Translations under genes and position numbers: made by a program
Notes under the pieces: model-generated
What the model was told of the DNA's origin: nothing
Database searches by the model: none
The model's input: only the letters and a program-made list of their open reading frames with translations
Shown: positions 24,208 to 30,985 of the stretch, piece by piece
How the letters are laid out: each line of letters starts with the position of its first letter
How positions within the stretch are numbered: the stretch's first letter is position 1
Source: Bacillota bacterium
GTDB lineage: Bacteria > Bacillota > Clostridia > Peptostreptococcales > Anaerovoracaceae
Direction of reading: 5' to 3'
Assembly (NCBI GenBank): GCA_016284575.1
Contig: JAEEPD010000059.1
Coordinates: 1-34,663 of the forward strand
Length of the DNA stretch: 34,663 nucleotides

Positions 24208-24289
24208 TAAAATGCGTGCGAATTCACAATAAACTCAAAGTGCAGAGGCGTCGCCAATCCAACGGCTTCCGCCGCGTGCAGCCTTCGTT

Positions 24290-24892
24290 TTACCAGCGCC
24301 TGCGCCTCCCCAGCAGGGTCAGACTTCCCAGAACGCCTGTGGCCAGGCCTATCAGCAGGGTCTTGGCGCCGAAGCTCAGCTTGCTTTTCTGCTGCTGCAG
24401 CCTCTGATACTGCCAGCTGCTTTCCTGCTTCTGCCTTGCGGCGCAGCTGCTGCATATGAAAATGCTCTTTCCGTCCTTCATGTAGTGATCTGCCGGCACG
24501 TAATTCCTGCCGCAGCTTTCGCAGCAGGTCCTGTAGTTATTGGCCAGAAGATGGTCAATGACGGGATCCACTGCCTCCGCCAGCCTTTCGGGCAGATGGC
24601 TCTTAACAAAAGCAGGCTTCACGCTGAGCTCAAGGCTGTATTTATCCACCTTGATCTCCTCGATCAGCCTGAACTGGTCGGCATTTTCCCGCAGGTACTT
24701 CCTGAGCACATCGTTGAAGGGGTCATCCTCGCTGGCGGCATTGATCTTGACAATATAAAGCCCGTCTTCCTTCCGAAGACTTACGTAATAGCTGCTGTAG
24801 ACGCCTGCCCAGTCGGTCCCGTAGTCCCTGAGCTCGCCGCCGAGAGTGCGCTCTCTTATCTCATCGCTGAGCGTCAGCTTATCCTGTCCCAA
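24290..24892 (-). CDS. Zinc-ribbon protein with C-terminal membrane anchor
   Basis: 200 residues from a TTG start at 24892, which is supported by AAGGAGG five bases upstream. The first ~115 residues are a soluble alpha/beta region (DGLYIVKINAASEDDPF, KYSLELSVKPAFVKSHL). A zinc ribbon follows with C124-x-x-C127 and C147-x-x-C150. After a Gln-rich stretch (153-170) comes one membrane helix (about 174-194) and a final RRRRW. Under the positive-inside rule the Arg end would be cytoplasmic, which leaves the orientation of the ribbon uncertain. I do not recognise the family. It follows the gene at 24914 by 21 bases and is probably co-transcribed with it. Confidence 0.75.
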   Translation of the reverse strand: MGQDKLTLSDEIRERTLGGELRDYGTDWAGVYSSYYVSLRKEDGLYIVKINAASEDDPFNDVLRKYLRENADQFRLIEEIKVDKYSLELSVKPAFVKSHLPERLAEAVDPVIDHLLANNYRTCCESCGRNYVPADHYMKDGKSIFICSSCAARQKQESSWQYQRLQQQKSKLSFGAKTLLIGLATGVLGSLTLLGRRRRW

Positions 24893-24913
24893 AATTTCCT
24901 CCTTCGGACCCGG

Positions 24914-25438
24914 CTACGCCCAGGGGTCTCTGCTCTTGGGCTGACGTATGCCCACAAGAATGAACTGCTCCCACAGGAAATACTGACCGGTGGAGGGCTT
25001 CAGCCTCAGCTGTATCTGCCTTGGGCTGTCGGCGCCGCCGGATTCCAGCAGGACCTTGCAGTAGCTGGGATCCGCGTGGCTGTTGGGGTCGTCCCAAAGC
25101 TTCAGAGTATAGGGCTGATCCGGGGTGTAGTTGTTGTCAGGCGTTGCGCCGTTGAAGTAGGAGCGGGGGATGTAGTCCACGTTGTCCATGAAGCGGTCAT
25201 TGATGAAGGACCAGTACATGGGGGTGAGTTCTCTGGGGCCGGAGAGCCAGGCAATCATGCGCTTTGCCTCCTCCTTGTTCTCCGGATAGAGGCAGAAGGC
25301 TGCGACCGCAAGGGCTGCGGTATCCGCGGGGCTCTTGAGTTCTGCCTGAGGCAGGGCCTGCATCTCCTCCAGGGTCTTCGGGAGCTTTTCGAAGCTTATC
25401 TCCCAGCTTGTTCCATCTTTATAATTATATGTTGCCAT
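24914..25438 (-). CDS. Conserved-looking protein of unknown function
   Basis: 174 residues with no signal peptide or membrane helix. It starts with a short beta hairpin (YNYKDGTSWEISFEKLP), has an Ala-rich helical part (DTAALAVAAFCLYPENKEEAKRM kept as two helices) and ends in a strand-rich region with YTLKLWDDPNSH and GQYFLWEQFILVGIRQPKS. It resembles proteins found in Firmicutes under domain-of-unknown-function labels (possibly DUF6935), but I cannot confirm this. AAGGAG precedes the ATG by six bases. It is the first gene of a two-gene unit with the zinc-ribbon membrane protein, so the two may act together, for example as a cytosolic partner and its membrane adaptor. Confidence 0.75.
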   Translation of the reverse strand: MATYNYKDGTSWEISFEKLPKTLEEMQALPQAELKSPADTAALAVAAFCLYPENKEEAKRMIAWLSGPRELTPMYWSFINDRFMDNVDYIPRSYFNGATPDNNYTPDQPYTLKLWDDPNSHADPSYCKVLLESGGADSPRQIQLRLKPSTGQYFLWEQFILVGIRQPKSRDPWA

Positions 25439-25570
25439 GTTTTACTCCTTCTTTACTTTACAAGTGAAGAACTGTTTGTCACAGATAGAGTATACCACAA
25501 GGCAGGCTTTTCATTGTGATTATTTGCTGAAATTGCAGGCGATCTGACAGATCAGGCCCTGATATCCGGG

Positions 25571-26458
25571 CTAGCTCCCTTTCCTGCTTCCGATGACAAG
25601 GGCAAGAAGGATCAGGGCGCAGCCAAGAAAACCGGCAGACCCAAGGCTTTCCTTCATGAAGAGGACCCCAAGAAGGCCTGCCACCATGGGATTCACGGCG
25701 CAGAGGAGACTGGTTTTTTCCGCGCTCACCTTGCTCTGAGCCACGGGCTGAAGCGTAAAGCCAAAGCCGGTGCAGACCACCGCAAGCAGCAGGATCATGG
25801 CCCATTCGGTGCCATTGTGGGGCAGGGTGGCAGTTCCGGTGATGAAGGACGCAATTGTTGCCAGAAGGGCCTGGGTCCCGACCTGGAACACGCCCATGGT
25901 AAAGGCGTTCCCCTGCCTCGACAGGCGGCTGGTCACCATGATCGAAGCGGTATAGCAGCAGGCCGCAAGCATAAGCCAGAGCTCGCCCCTGCCGATCTTA
26001 AGGCCCGCAGAGCTGCCTGCTCCCGGGAAGCCCACGGACAGAAGCCCCACGCCCAGAAGCGCCGTCAAAGCAGCGATAATAGCCCTTTTCTGAGGGAAGC
26101 GCCTTATCAGCGCCGCCTCTGCGATGGGCACCAGCACTATGGCTGTATTTTCGATGAAGGACGCCGTGGAGGAGGCTATAAAGGGCACACCGGTGAGCTC
26201 GCAGCTCATGGTTATGAAAAAGCAGCAGCCTATGGCCGCACCGCGGAGCGCATCCTTCGGGTCGAAATTCTTAAAGATCTGCCGACCGAACAGCAGCATC
26301 AGCAGTACAAAAGCCATCCCAAAGCGCAGCGACAGCAGCGCAAAGCGGGTTATGCTACCTATTATAAGCTTGTTGAACATGAAGGATGTGGCTCTGGCGG
26401 ACACCAGCAGCACAAGCAGTATCTCCGCCCTCTTCTCCGTAAGCTCAAAATTTTTCAT
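25571..26458 (-). CDS. EamA-family (DMT) transporter
   Basis: 295 residues with about ten hydrophobic helices arranged as two five-helix EamA repeats. Signals are the SARATSFMFNKLIIGSITRFALLSLRFGMAF start (split by helices 1 and 2), FIENTAIVLVPIAEAALIRR in the first repeat, and a second repeat ending AVNPMVAGLLGVLFMKESLGSAGFLGCALILLALV. Members export amino acids, nucleobases or related metabolites. The ATG at 26458 has GGGAGG four bases upstream; a longer frame to 26500 has no such support. It is divergent from a LysR-type gene, the usual sign that the regulator controls the exporter. An 11-12 bp palindromic hairpin (GATCTG-A-CAGATC at 25541-25553) lies beyond its stop but lacks a U-tract. 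Confidence 0.9.
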   Translation of the reverse strand: MKNFELTEKRAEILLVLLVSARATSFMFNKLIIGSITRFALLSLRFGMAFVLLMLLFGRQIFKNFDPKDALRGAAIGCCFFITMSCELTGVPFIASSTASFIENTAIVLVPIAEAALIRRFPQKRAIIAALTALLGVGLLSVGFPGAGSSAGLKIGRGELWLMLAACCYTASIMVTSRLSRQGNAFTMGVFQVGTQALLATIASFITGTATLPHNGTEWAMILLLAVVCTGFGFTLQPVAQSKVSAEKTSLLCAVNPMVAGLLGVLFMKESLGSAGFLGCALILLALVIGSRKGS

Positions 26459-26493
26459 GATGCCTCCCTGCCGCTTTACTGCGGCAAATCGAT

Positions 26494-26522
26494 TTGACAA
26501 GATGATACACGATGTGTTAATT
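26494..26522 (+). promoter_or_regulatory. Candidate promoter for the LysR gene
   Basis: TTGACA (26494-26499), 17 bases, TTAATT (26517-26522). The -35 is perfect but the -10 is poor, as expected of an activator-dependent or autorepressed promoter. It overlaps the oppositely directed transporter promoter. Confidence 0.4.
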
Positions 26523-26533
26523 TGAGTAAAGCG
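26505..26533 (-). promoter_or_regulatory. Candidate promoter for the EamA transporter
   Basis: On the minus strand, TTTACT, a 17-base spacer and TATCAT (about 26505-26533). The -10 matches five of six positions and the -35 four of six. The LysR-type palindrome at 26551-26569 lies about 18 bp upstream of this -35, the usual place for an activator site. Confidence 0.45.
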
Positions 26534-26550
26534 ACATTAAATCATAGTTT

Positions 26551-26569
26551 ATTTGATAATTTATCAAAT
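26551..26569. promoter_or_regulatory. Perfect 19-bp palindrome, likely LysR-type operator
   Basis: ATTTGATAATTTATCAAAT reads the same on both strands around its central T, with nine-base arms. It contains the T-N11-A pattern of LysR-type binding sites. It sits between the divergent transporter and regulator genes, upstream of the transporter promoter and within the regulator leader. Confidence 0.75.
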
Positions 26570-26608
26570 CAGCGTCGCCAGCAGGCAGAAAACAGAACGG
26601 GAGCGGAA

Positions 26609-27475
26609 ATGGACACCGAAAAAATAAAGGTATATCTTGAAGCCATAAGCTCAGGCAGCCTCAGCGCTGCGGCTGAAAGGCTGGGCTATACACCCTCCGG
26701 GATATCAAGGAGCATCGCAGCCCTGGAGGAGGAAACGGGACTGACCCTCCTGGAGCGCGGCCGCAGGGGCGTAAGACCCACGGCGGATGCGGAAAAACTG
26801 ATACCCATAATGCGGGACTTCCTCCAGCAGGAGATCCGCTACATGGACATGGCGGGAAGCCTCAGGAACATGGAGACGGGCAGCATCACCGTTGGAATAA
26901 ACTATGCAGCCCATTTCCGCGCCATATCCGGCGTGCTGAAAAAATTCGAGAGGGAGTACCCCGGCATCGAGCTGCGGACCATACAGGGTCTTTCCAGCGA
27001 GCTCACCCAGGCGCTTCAGGAGCATAAGGCGGACTTCATCATCGCCACAAAAAGGCCTGATTTCGAGTTCATAAGGCTGGCGGAGGACCCCATGGTGGCC
27101 TGCGTGCCGAAGGAGCATCCCTGCACGGCGAAGGGGATCTATCCGCTGCAGCGCTTTTCGTCGGACCCGATGATCGCAACCTATCCATCGGTCGACACGG
27201 ACTACAAACGGGCCCTGCGGGACCGCGGGATCACCCCGAATGTCCGCTACACGAGCCAGAACGTATACGCCACCTACTGCATGGTGGAGGCGGGGCTGGG
27301 CGTTTTCATGTCCAACAGGCTGGAGATGGAGATGTATCAGGGCGATGCAGTGCTGCTGCCACTGGATCCTCCGGTCCTTCAGGAGATAGGGATCATGTAC
27401 CGGGGCGAGGACAGTCTTTCTGTATCCACTAAGAAACTGCTTCAGATGATAGCCAGCGAGCTGGCTGAGGCATGA
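26609..27475 (+). CDS. LysR-family transcriptional regulator
   Basis: 288 residues, the normal length. Residues 1-60 are the winged helix-turn-helix: YLEAISSGSLSAAAERLGYTPSGISRSI spans the helices (motif split at residues 8-35), then EEETGLTLLERGRRGVRPT. Residues ~88-285 are the effector-binding domain in two lobes. The frame opens at 26522, but GGGAG five bases before the ATG at 26609 and the family N-terminus decide the start. It most likely controls the divergent EamA exporter through the palindrome at 26551-26569 and may regulate itself. The effector is unknown; amino acids are common for such pairs. Confidence 0.93.
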   Translation: MDTEKIKVYLEAISSGSLSAAAERLGYTPSGISRSIAALEEETGLTLLERGRRGVRPTADAEKLIPIMRDFLQQEIRYMDMAGSLRNMETGSITVGINYAAHFRAISGVLKKFEREYPGIELRTIQGLSSELTQALQEHKADFIIATKRPDFEFIRLAEDPMVACVPKEHPCTAKGIYPLQRFSSDPMIATYPSVDTDYKRALRDRGITPNVRYTSQNVYATYCMVEAGLGVFMSNRLEMEMYQGDAVLLPLDPPVLQEIGIMYRGEDSLSVSTKKLLQMIASELAEA

Positions 27476-27522
27476 ATCAGCTTCAAGATATCTGCCGGGC
27501 GATAGCGACCAAAGGCAATTCA

Positions 27523-27552
27523 AAACCCCGAACCAGCCGGTCCGGGGTTTTT
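27523..27552. terminator. Bidirectional terminator between LysR gene and rpsR
   Basis: AAACCCCG and CGGGGTTT (27523-27530, 27543-27550) enclose an inner ACC/GGT pair set and the loop AGCC. TTTTT follows on the plus strand and TTTTG on the minus strand, so it can end both convergent units. Confidence 0.88.
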
Positions 27553-27568
27553 CGTGTCGCTTTTGTCT

Positions 27569-27811
27569 TTACAGATCAGCGTCGAAGGGCAGCAGAGCTA
27601 CTGTTCTTGCAACCTTGATGGCATTGGTGATGTCTCTCTGGTGCATAGCGCAGGCGCCGGTAACTCTTCTGGGCAGGATCTTGCCGCGCTCGGAGATGTA
27701 CTTCTTAAGAGTATCAACGTCCTTGTAATCTACGGTAAGAGTCTTGTCTGCACAGAACTGGCAAACCTTTTTTCTGCTGACATAGCTTCTCTTTTTGTTT
27801 TCTCTTTCCAT
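27569..27811 (-). CDS. rpsR: 30S ribosomal protein S18
   Basis: 80 residues, the expected size. Family features are the basic N-terminus with KKVCQFCADK, the VDYKDVDTLKKYIS helix and ERGKILPRRVTGACAMHQRDI. The two cysteines of CQFC are of the kind found in zinc-holding S18 versions, together with CAMH. S18 binds S6 on the 30S platform. It is the last gene of rpsF-ssb-rpsR, 25 bases after ssb, and ends at the terminator 27523-27552. AGAGGA lies upstream of the ATG. Confidence 0.97.
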   Translation of the reverse strand: MERENKKRSYVSRKKVCQFCADKTLTVDYKDVDTLKKYISERGKILPRRVTGACAMHQRDITNAIKVARTVALLPFDADL

Positions 27812-27836
27812 GTCTTGCTTTCCTCTCTGTTAATAC

Positions 27837-28313
27837 TTAGAAGGGGATGTCGTCATCGGTGAGCTTGGTGAATGCACCAAAGTCTTCATCGTCGTTCTTG
27901 GCCTGATTGCCCGCGGACTGCTGGTTCTGGCTGTAATTGCCGCCGCCGAAGCTGTCGTTTCCGCCGCTGTAGCCGCCCTGGCTCTGACCGTTTCTGTCCC
28001 CTCTGTCAAGTGGCTCCAGTCTGTCGCAAACTACCTGATCGCGATAAACGGTCTTTCCGTTCTGATCCTGGTAATTGTCATTCTGGATCCTTCCCTGAAC
28101 TGCAACAAGTCTGCCCTTGCCCACATACTTCTCAACGAATTCTGCGGTCTTTCCGAAGCAAACTATGTTAATGAAATCTGCTTTTCTTTCACCATTTTTA
28201 TCGGGAACCCGATCAACGGCGATGCTGAATTTGGCAATTGCCATTTGAGAACCAGCTGCATAACGAACCTCAGGATCTCTTGTAAGTCTACCTGTCAAAG
28301 ATACTGAATTCAT
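27837..28313 (-). CDS. ssb: Single-stranded DNA-binding protein
   Basis: 158 residues. The OB-fold occupies about 1-108, starting MNSVSLTGRLTRDPEVRY and including FINIVCFGKTAEFVEKYV and LVAVQGRIQ. A Gly/Gln/Asn/Ser-rich flexible linker follows, and the acidic tip DDDIPF that recruits replication and repair proteins is intact. SSB forms a tetramer on single-stranded DNA. Its place between rpsF and rpsR is the conserved order in Firmicutes. The ribosome binding site is modest (GGCGG), fitting translational coupling with rpsF, which ends 12 bases upstream. Confidence 0.97.
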   Translation of the reverse strand: MNSVSLTGRLTRDPEVRYAAGSQMAIAKFSIAVDRVPDKNGERKADFINIVCFGKTAEFVEKYVGKGRLVAVQGRIQNDNYQDQNGKTVYRDQVVCDRLEPLDRGDRNGQSQGGYSGGNDSFGGGNYSQNQQSAGNQAKNDDEDFGAFTKLTDDDIPF

Positions 28314-28325
28314 AGTGCACCGCCT

Positions 28326-28613
28326 TTACTTGTCGTCCTTGCGAACGATCACATGTCTCATGCAGTTTTCAGAAATTCTAAGTCTTCTGTCCAGTTCCTT
28401 GGGAAGAGTGGGAGCAGCTTCGAACTGCATAACTACATAGTAGCCTTCCTTCTTCTTCTGGATAGGATAAGCAAGCTTTCTGAGACCCCAAACATCGGTA
28501 GCGGAAACTTCGCCTTCAGCTGCGATGATACCCTTAACGGTTTCGATCATAGCTTCCTTTGCGCTTTCCTCGAGATCAGGATCGATAACAAACATAAGCT
28601 CGTACTTATTCAT
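28326..28613 (-). CDS. rpsF: 30S ribosomal protein S6
   Basis: 95 residues, the normal size. It starts MNKYELMFVIDPDLEE and has the GLRKLAYPIQKKKEGYYVVMQFEA hairpin and a basic C-terminus (MRHVIVRKDDK) that match S6. It pairs with S18 on the 30S platform. GGGAGG lies seven bases before the ATG. It is the first gene of the operon, read from the promoter at 28692-28719, and its leader can form two hairpins, so autoregulation by the S6:S18 complex, as known in many bacteria, is plausible. Confidence 0.97.
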   Translation of the reverse strand: MNKYELMFVIDPDLEESAKEAMIETVKGIIAAEGEVSATDVWGLRKLAYPIQKKKEGYYVVMQFEAAPTLPKELDRRLRISENCMRHVIVRKDDK

Positions 28614-28640
28614 TGTTTCACCTCCCTATGGCCTTGAATG

Positions 28641-28682
28641 GCTGCGGTTCTCCCCCGCAGCAGAGAGCCTCGCTTTCGCGAG
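28641..28682 (-). promoter_or_regulatory. Structured leader of the rpsF operon
   Basis: Two hairpins lie between the promoter and rpsF: GCTGCGG/CCGCAGC (28641-28647, 28655-28661, 7-base loop) and CTCGC/GCGAG (28669-28673, 28678-28682, 4-base loop). The first ends 27 bases before the start codon. It is at the place where S6:S18 autoregulatory leaders occur; a match to that motif could not be checked. Confidence 0.5.
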
Positions 28683-28691
28683 CGCTTGAAT

Positions 28692-28719
28692 ATTGTATCA
28701 CAACCCCACGCAAATGCAA
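28692..28719 (-). promoter_or_regulatory. Promoter of the rpsF-ssb-rpsR operon
   Basis: On the minus strand, TTGCAT (28714-28719), 16 bases, TACAAT (28692-28697). The -10 matches five of six positions. The start would be near 28685, just before the leader hairpins. Confidence 0.6.
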
Positions 28720-28785
28720 GCGGTTTTTTGCGTTGTTTTATGGATTTTCAAGGGTTTGCGGGGCCCCTTCACAGCTGTCTGCAGC

Positions 28786-28950
28786 CTATGCGGTGCCGTT
28801 CCTTTCGGCAGCCTCCTTCTTAGCCATATCCTGTGAAGCCTGCACATCGATAATGGCGCGGATCACATTCATTTCAGGCTGGATCCCCTCATAGGCTTTT
28901 GCAAACTCGGGGTCCTTAAGCTGTTCTGCAAGATATTCTTTAAATTCCAT
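28786..28950 (-). CDS. Small antitoxin-like protein, probably truncated
   Basis: 54 residues from the ATG at 28950, which has AGGAGG six bases upstream (a longer frame to 28968 is unsupported). The first 35 residues (MEFKEYLAEQLKDPEFAKAY, then PEMNVIRAIIDVQ) closely resemble the lead-in segment of HigA-type XRE antitoxins. The next part (MAKKEAAERNG) resembles the first helix of their helix-turn-helix, but the chain stops there, about 40 residues before a full antitoxin would end. No toxin gene is next to it. It could be a decayed antitoxin or a small protein that kept the dimerisation segment. Some reading of the downstream frames did not recover the missing part. Confidence 0.6.
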   Translation of the reverse strand: MEFKEYLAEQLKDPEFAKAYEGIQPEMNVIRAIIDVQASQDMAKKEAAERNGTA

Positions 28951-29007
28951 GGTTTTTCCTCCTGACAATTGTCTTTTTACACATAATCAGGGCTATAACG
29001 GGCAGAT

Positions 29008-29036
29008 GTGACAAACAGAACCGTCCCCGTTGTCAC
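29008..29036. repeat. REP-like palindromic element
   Basis: GTGACAA (29008-29014) and TTGTCAC (29030-29036) enclose ACAGAACCGTCCCCG. It resembles the GGGGACGGTTCT...TTGTCAC class of dispersed repeats common in Firmicutes, often near REP-associated Y1 transposases. It directly abuts the stop codon of the HD gene. Only one copy is seen here. Confidence 0.55.
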
Positions 29037-29633
29037 TTAGCGTTCCGGAGCTTTCAGGGAGCCTTTTTCGATGTTTTCCTGCAGGATCCGGTCGGTGATC
29101 TCCCAAATGGTCTTGGAGCCGAGGGCGGTCTTTTTCTGGCGCTCGTAGACAGGCGCTGCGGAGACGCCGTGGGCAACCCAGTCGCTGCCGCCGTTGCTGT
29201 TGTTCAGGATCAGAGGCTGGAGATTGTCCATGGCGTGGGCGAACTTTGCCTCGGGGGTCTCGAAGGCCTCGAACTCGTCGAACAGGGCCTTCAGCTCCTC
29301 TCCCTGGTCCTCCGGCAGCAGACCGAAGATCCTGTCGCGGGCAGCGTCCTCCCTAGCCTTCTTGGTCTTCTGGCTCTCGAAATCGTAAGCGTAGGTGTCG
29401 CCTGCGTCGATCTCCACCACATCGTGGATCAGACACATGAGCATCACCTTGCCTATGTCCACAGGCTCGTTGGAATACTCACGCAGCAGATAGGCCATCA
29501 CAGCCATGTGCCAGGCGTGCTCCGCGTCGTTTTCTGCCCTGCCATGGCCCGAAAGGTGGGTCTGGCGGAAGATATTCTTCTCTTTGTCTATCTCTAAAGC
29601 AAATTCAAGCTGCTTTTTAAGTCTTTCGTCCAT
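29037..29633 (-). CDS. HD-domain phosphohydrolase (YfbR-like)
   Basis: 198 residues. The HD metal site is clear: H39 in ENDAEHAWH, H70-D71 in CLIHDVVEIDAGDT and a later conserved D in the HAMDNLQPLIL helix. The HD_3/YfbR branch has 5'-nucleotidase or similar phosphohydrolase activity on deoxynucleotides, so a nucleotide-pool role in the cytoplasm is likely; the exact substrate is inferred. GGGGG lies upstream of the ATG. It follows the desulfhydrase gene by about 80 bases that contain a hairpin, and its stop codon touches the REP-like element. Confidence 0.88.
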   Translation of the reverse strand: MDERLKKQLEFALEIDKEKNIFRQTHLSGHGRAENDAEHAWHMAVMAYLLREYSNEPVDIGKVMLMCLIHDVVEIDAGDTYAYDFESQKTKKAREDAARDRIFGLLPEDQGEELKALFDEFEAFETPEAKFAHAMDNLQPLILNNSNGGSDWVAHGVSAAPVYERQKKTALGSKTIWEITDRILQENIEKGSLKAPER

Positions 29634-29650
29634 CTGTTTCCCCCATTTAT

Positions 29651-29681
29651 ATTCCCAAGCCCTGTGGGAGGACTTGGGAAT
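29651..29681. terminator. Hairpin between desulfhydrase and HD genes
   Basis: ATTCCCAAG (29651-29659) and CTTGGGAAT (29673-29681) pair perfectly; the 13-base loop contains CCC-TGT-GGG. No strong U-tract follows on either strand, so it may slow or attenuate transcription rather than stop it. Confidence 0.5.
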
Positions 29682-29713
29682 CCGGTGTTTGCCTATTCAG
29701 CTTGCGGCCCTTC

Positions 29714-30727
29714 CTAATCCCTCATTACCGGACCTACGATGGCCTGCTCAGCGAAGAGCGCGGTGGTGCCGCCGGTGTGAAGGAAGACCACGGTGCTGCC
29801 CTTGGGGAGCCTGCCGCTGTCCAGGTAGTCCAGCAGCCCGCTGAAGGCCTTGCCCGTGTATACAGGATCCACCAGCAGTCCTTCGTATCTGGCCAGACGC
29901 CTGATTGCCGCGGTGCCTGCGGGTGAAGGGATCTCGTATCCCTCGCCCACGTAATTGTTGTCCACGCTGAAGTCCTCAGTGCTTACCCTTACATCGGATG
30001 CTCCCATGTGGTCCAGAGCCTGGTTTGCCAGGTCTGCCACCCTCTGCTCGTAGGCATCGTCCTTGAGGCCCACGCTCACGCCGATGATCTTAGTATCGTC
30101 ATCCGCGAACTTCTTGCCTGCCACAAGGCCCGCCAGAGTACCGCCGGAGCCTGTGGTGGTGAAGAGATAATCCATGCGCTTGTCAGCTGCCTCCAGCTGC
30201 CCTAAAAGCTCCAGATAGCCGTTTACATAGCCGCAGACGCCCACCTCGTTGGAGCCGCCCACGGGCACGTCGTAGACCTTATGGCCCTGGGCCTCCAGCT
30301 CCGCGATGCGCTTGGCGGACTCTGCCTTCTGGTCCGCGTCGCCGGCCAGCACGTGTACCTCAGCTCCGTAGATGGAATCCAGCAGCAGATTGGCCCTGAG
30401 GTCGTTGGGGTCCGGCTCCACCACGGTGCGCAGATAAACTATGGGCTCCAGCCCGCAGATCCTGGCCGCGGTTATGGTCTGCATGGCGTGGTTGGACTGG
30501 GTGGCGCCGTATGTTATGACGTAATCATAGCCATTGGCCTTTGCATAGCCCATCAGAAACTCCAGCTTGCGAACCTTGTTGCCGCCGTAAAGATTGCGGC
30601 CCGTAAAATCGTCACGCTTTATCCAAACGTCGTAGCCTGTCTGCTCGGATATCCTGTCCAGCCGGTGCAGCGGCGTGGGGAAAAAGCCGATATTCACTCT
30701 TGGAAGCTCGGGAAATTGTCTGATCAT
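29714..30727 (-). CDS. D-cysteine desulfhydrase / ACC-deaminase-family PLP enzyme
   Basis: 337 residues, the family length. Fold-type II PLP enzyme: the cofactor lysine lies in GGNKVRKLEF, the phosphate-side TYGATQSNHAMQT segment follows, then TTGSGGTLAGL and a closing FLHTGGTTALF. These features match D-cysteine desulfhydrase and 1-aminocyclopropane-carboxylate deaminase; the bacterial gut context favours D-cysteine breakdown to pyruvate, sulfide and ammonia, but the two cannot be told apart without key-residue alignment. The frame runs back to 30850, but AGGAGG six bases before the ATG at 30727 sets the start. It is read from the promoter at 30816-30844. Confidence 0.9.
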   Translation of the reverse strand: MIRQFPELPRVNIGFFPTPLHRLDRISEQTGYDVWIKRDDFTGRNLYGGNKVRKLEFLMGYAKANGYDYVITYGATQSNHAMQTITAARICGLEPIVYLRTVVEPDPNDLRANLLLDSIYGAEVHVLAGDADQKAESAKRIAELEAQGHKVYDVPVGGSNEVGVCGYVNGYLELLGQLEAADKRMDYLFTTTGSGGTLAGLVAGKKFADDDTKIIGVSVGLKDDAYEQRVADLANQALDHMGASDVRVSTEDFSVDNNYVGEGYEIPSPAGTAAIRRLARYEGLLVDPVYTGKAFSGLLDYLDSGRLPKGSTVVFLHTGGTTALFAEQAIVGPVMRD

Positions 30728-30800
30728 AATGCCCTCCTGTAAGCTTTGTGCTCCGTAAACTGCCCGCCTGCCGGCCGGAAAGCCCGGGCGGCAGCTCTTT

Positions 30801-30817
30801 ATCGTTATCATTACGAT
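30801..30817. promoter_or_regulatory. Imperfect palindrome at the desulfhydrase transcription start
   Basis: ATCGTTATCATTACGAT has outer arms ATCGT/ACGAT and near symmetry through the centre. It overlaps the -10 edge and the predicted start, where a repressor could act. A resemblance to a Fur box was considered but is weak. Confidence 0.35.
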
Positions 30818-30844
30818 TTTAGCACAAGAAGGGAGCAGGGGCAA
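30816..30844 (-). promoter_or_regulatory. Promoter of the desulfhydrase gene
   Basis: On the minus strand, TTGCCC (30839-30844), 17 bases, TAAAAT (30816-30821). The start would be near 30809, giving a leader of about 80 bases. Confidence 0.6.
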
Positions 30845-30904
30845 TGCCATGCATAAAGCGCATGGATAATCACGTTTTCGGTATCTGTAAAAGTCCTCAT
30901 AGCC

Positions 30905-30933
30905 TTGAAAAACAAAGACCTTTACTGTAAAAT
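30905..30933 (+). promoter_or_regulatory. Promoter of the HAD/ABC-transporter unit
   Basis: TTGAAA (30905-30910), 17 bases, TAAAAT (30928-30933); five of six matches in each. The predicted start, about 30940, lies 46 bases before the HAD start codon. Since no promoter is seen between the HAD and permease genes, it probably reads the whole operon. Confidence 0.75.
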
Positions 30934-30985
30934 AGTCTGGTTATCCGCAGCTTATAAAAATTCAGCCTGCGGAAAAGGAGACCAG

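Noticed and set aside
30801..30817. Fur box at the desulfhydrase promoter
   Set aside because: Only part of the Fur consensus matches; kept only as an unspecified imperfect palindrome.
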